Shown: piece by piece, positions 6,891-8,723 of the stretch
Numbering within the stretch: position 1 is the first letter of the stretch
Layout of the letters: every line of letters begins with the position of its first letter
NCBI GenBank assembly: GCA_903938935.1
Contig: CAJAFD010000563.1
Location: 1-8,723 of the forward strand
DNA length: 8,723 bases
Reading direction: 5' to 3'
Source of the DNA: an uncultured Opitutia bacterium
Lineage (GTDB): Bacteria > Verrucomicrobiota > Verrucomicrobiia > Opitutales > Opitutaceae
Notes under the pieces: generated by a model
Told to the model about the DNA's origin: nothing
Database searches by the model: none
The model's input: only the letters and a program-made list of their open reading frames with translations
Position numbers and translations under genes: made by a program

Positions 6891-8534
6891 ATGTCCGCCT
6901 TTTTTTCGCGCCATCGCGCTCTTCTCGGTTTCACGACAATTTCACTTTTGTTGTTTTTCGCATTTGCTCTCACCGCGTGCGCGCCCCGCGAGACACCGGT
7001 CGTCGCGGGCAACACCACCCAGACGCTCCATCGCGGCATCGGCAACGACCTCGCCGACCTCGATCCGCACCTCGCCACGCAGGCCGCCGACTACAACGTC
7101 CTCTCCGCCTTGCTGGAGGGCCTCGTCGCCGAAGACCCCGTTGATTTACACCCCGTGCCAGGCGTCGCCCAATCTTGGACGATCTCGCCCGACGGCCGCA
7201 CCTACACGTTCCGCCTGCGCGCCGACGCCCGTTGGTCCAACGGCGCTCCCGTCACCGCCGAGGATTTCGTCGCTTCATGGCGGCGCATGTTGACGCCCGC
7301 GCTCGGCGCCGATTCCGCGAATCTGCTCTACCTCATCCAAGGCGCCGAGGCCTTCCACAAATCCACCGCACCGTGGTCCGCCGTCGGCCTTGCTGCGCCC
7401 GATACGCGGACTTTCGTCGTCACGCTCGAGCATCCTGCGCCGCACTTCCTCGCCCTGCTCAACCACACCGCTTTCTTCCCAGTGTATTTACCCGCCATCG
7501 AAAAAAGCGGCTCCACCACGGCGCGCGGCAACCCGTGGGCCCGACCCGGCACGTTCGTGGGCAACGGACCGTTTAACCTCAAAGCATGGCGCGCCGGCCA
7601 AGTCATCATCGCGGAAAAATCGCCCACGTATTGGGACGCCGCCCAGGTTCGCCTCAACGCCATCCACTTCCACGCCATCGAATCGGTCGACACCGAGGAA
7701 CGCGCCTTTCGCGCCGGCCAGCTCCACCTTACGGAAACCGTCCCGCCCGGAAAAATCGACAGCTACCGCAAGACCTCGCCCGAACTTCTCCGCATCGATC
7801 CGTTGCTGGGCACTTATTTTTTCCGCCTCAACGTCAACCGGCCCCCGCTCACCGATCCACGCATCCGCCGCGCTCTGAGTCTCGCTCTCGACCGCACCGC
7901 CATCGTCGAAAAAATTCTCCGCGGTGGCCAATTGCCCGCCACCCGCCTCGTCCCGCCCGCTTTACTCGCATCGCCCCTCGACGCGCTGCCCGCACCGGCG
8001 CCCGGCGCCGCCGCCGCGCTGCTGGCCGAAGCGGGTTATCCCGGTGGCCGCGGACTTCCTCCGCTCGACCTGTTGTTCAATACCTCCGAAATCCACCGCA
8101 CCATCGCCGAAGCCGTACAAGAAATGTGGCGCCGCGAACTAGGCCTGGAAGTCCGCCTCACCAACCAAGAACTCAAGAGCACGCTCTCGGCTCGCCGCGC
8201 CGGCGATTTCCAAATCCTTCGCTCCGTCTGGACCGCCGATTACGCCGATCCCACTTCGTTTCTCTCTATCTTTACCACCACCAGCGGCAACAACTACACG
8301 GGTTGGGCAGACTCTGCCTACGATGCCGCGCTCTTCGCCGCCGCGCGAACGAGCGACGCGACCGCGCGCAACGCTTTGTTCAATCAGGCCGAACGCATCC
8401 TCCTCGACGCCGCTCCGATCATTCCCATTTTTCACTACACCCATGTGTTTCTACTCCAGCCGTCCGTGCGCGGCTGGAATTCAACGGTGCTCGACCACCA
8501 CCCCCACAAACACGTGTGGCTCGAATCACGCTGA
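6891..8534 (+). CDS. Peptide ABC transporter substrate-binding lipoprotein (OppA-like, SBP_bac_5)
   Basis: A 547-residue extracytoplasmic solute-binding protein. The signal peptide (basic residues 7-9, hydrophobic 11-28) ends in the lipobox LTAC with C30 as the lipidated residue, so the mature protein is membrane-anchored in the periplasm. The family-5 fold is clear: DPHLATQAADYNVLSALLEG (58-77), the signature region 93-136 with SPDGRTYTFRLR and ARWSNGAPVTAEDFV, TYFFRLNVNRPPLTDPRIRR (308-327), and a C-terminal block YADPTSFL, TSGNNYTGW, PIIPIFHYTHVFLLQ (451-523). The pattern resembles oligopeptide binders (OppA/MppA) more than dipeptide or nickel binders, but ligand specificity cannot be read. 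It is the last gene of the pyrF-ispD-ispF run. No permease or ATPase gene follows, because the next gene is convergent. No Shine-Dalgarno is seen before the ATG. Confidence 0.93.
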   Translation: MSAFFSRHRALLGFTTISLLLFFAFALTACAPRETPVVAGNTTQTLHRGIGNDLADLDPHLATQAADYNVLSALLEGLVAEDPVDLHPVPGVAQSWTISPDGRTYTFRLRADARWSNGAPVTAEDFVASWRRMLTPALGADSANLLYLIQGAEAFHKSTAPWSAVGLAAPDTRTFVVTLEHPAPHFLALLNHTAFFPVYLPAIEKSGSTTARGNPWARPGTFVGNGPFNLKAWRAGQVIIAEKSPTYWDAAQVRLNAIHFHAIESVDTEERAFRAGQLHLTETVPPGKIDSYRKTSPELLRIDPLLGTYFFRLNVNRPPLTDPRIRRALSLALDRTAIVEKILRGGQLPATRLVPPALLASPLDALPAPAPGAAAALLAEAGYPGGRGLPPLDLLFNTSEIHRTIAEAVQEMWRRELGLEVRLTNQELKSTLSARRAGDFQILRSVWTADYADPTSFLSIFTTTSGNNYTGWADSAYDAALFAAARTSDATARNALFNQAERILLDAAPIIPIFHYTHVFLLQPSVRGWNSTVLDHHPHKHVWLESR

Positions 8535-8550
8535 GGCGTGGCTCAGAGCT
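8527..8550. other. Overlapping hairpins at the convergent gene ends
   Basis: CACGC-TGAG-GCGTG (8527-8540) and CTGAG-GCGTGG-CTCAG (8531-8546) are two mutually exclusive stems across the stop codon of the lipoprotein gene and the stop codon of the minus-strand gene at 8543. Neither has a T-run in either direction, so a bidirectional terminator role is only possible, not shown. Confidence 0.25.
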
Positions 8551-8723
8551 CGATCCCGAATTTCCGCGGATCAAAACCCCGCGCCGTCAGCGCCGCGCTC
8601 AGCGCCTGCAAATCTAAACGCGCACCGGGCTTGATCCCATTTGCGCGAAACCAGCCTTGATTGGTTTCGACGACAAACTGCAACCGCTGGCTGCGCGACG
8701 GCAGCGATTTTTCGTCAAAAGGA
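8543..8723 (-). CDS. C-terminal part of a minus-strand protein, possibly DUF192 family (runs off the window)
   Basis: The minus frame is open from the window edge to a TGA at 8545-8543 and encodes 59 visible residues, beginning PFDEKSLPSRSQRL and ending GFDPRKFGIEL. The start lies beyond position 8723. The segment LQFVVETNQGWFRANGIKPG resembles the end of DUF192 (PF02643) proteins, where a strand of the type YVLEVNAGW is followed by GIKVGD. That is a recalled pattern, not a search result. About 20 residues (DLQALSAALTARGFDPRKFG) follow the domain end as an extra tail. DUF192 proteins are small, often exported, and of unknown function. Its direction opposite to the lipoprotein gene makes it a separate transcription unit. 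That it is coding is fairly likely; the family is uncertain. Confidence 0.55.
   Translation of the reverse strand, partial: PFDEKSLPSRSQRLQFVVETNQGWFRANGIKPGARLDLQALSAALTARGFDPRKFGIEL

Noticed and set aside
7586..8617. 343-residue + strand frame overlapping the lipoprotein gene in another phase
   Set aside because: Extremely R/P/H-rich composition typical of a shifted frame in GC-rich DNA. The in-phase protein is a clear SBP_bac_5 member.
1..8723. CRISPR array, insertion sequence, toxin-antitoxin, phage or defence system
   Set aside because: No regularly spaced repeats, terminal inverted repeats, transposase, nuclease or reverse transcriptase motifs were seen on either strand. All long coding regions are explained by metabolic or transport genes.

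Overview
The window looks like chromosomal, high-GC DNA from a diderm bacterium. The most likely source is the phylum Verrucomicrobiota, perhaps Opitutaceae. That placement is an inference from three things: a secreted FAD-dependent oxidoreductase of a type common in Verrucomicrobiota and Planctomycetota, a non-mevalonate isoprenoid pathway together with a lipoprotein transporter subunit, and start codons that almost all lack a Shine-Dalgarno sequence. No 16S rRNA or other decisive marker is present.

Layout from left to right. A tRNA-Asn(GTT) gene with encoded CCA (64-138) ends in a textbook intrinsic terminator (144-177). Next, on the + strand, is an exported FAD-dependent oxidoreductase of unknown substrate (267-1967). 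It converges on a minus-strand pair: ispE (4850-3936) followed by ptsI, PTS enzyme I (3855-2086). The gap between ispE and ptsI holds a candidate ptsI promoter and a phased direct repeat. The 81-bp gap at 4851-4931 separates ispE from a divergent + strand run of tightly spaced genes: pyrF (4932-5627), ispD (5658-6356), ispF (6375-6857) and an OppA-like peptide-binding lipoprotein (6891-8534). The lipoprotein gene converges, with an 8-bp gap, on the 3' end of a minus-strand gene that leaves the window (8543-8723, possibly DUF192).

How the genes fit together. IspD, IspE and IspF catalyse the three consecutive middle steps of the MEP pathway from methylerythritol phosphate to the cyclic diphosphate, so the centre of the window is an isoprenoid-precursor locus. 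PyrF supplies UMP. UMP is a precursor of CTP, and IspD consumes CTP, so co-expression is metabolically reasonable. Enzyme I converts PEP to pyruvate while phosphorylating HPr, and pyruvate is a substrate of the first MEP enzyme, but a functional link from that is speculative. The peptide-binding lipoprotein has no permease or ATPase gene beside it here.

There is no sign of a mobile element, CRISPR array, phage or defence system, and I found no convincing undescribed system. The points most worth a second look are the ptsI promoter region with 21-bp-spaced repeats, the near-absence of Shine-Dalgarno sites, the orphan binding protein in the MEP operon, and the change in base composition and strand skew near position 3900.
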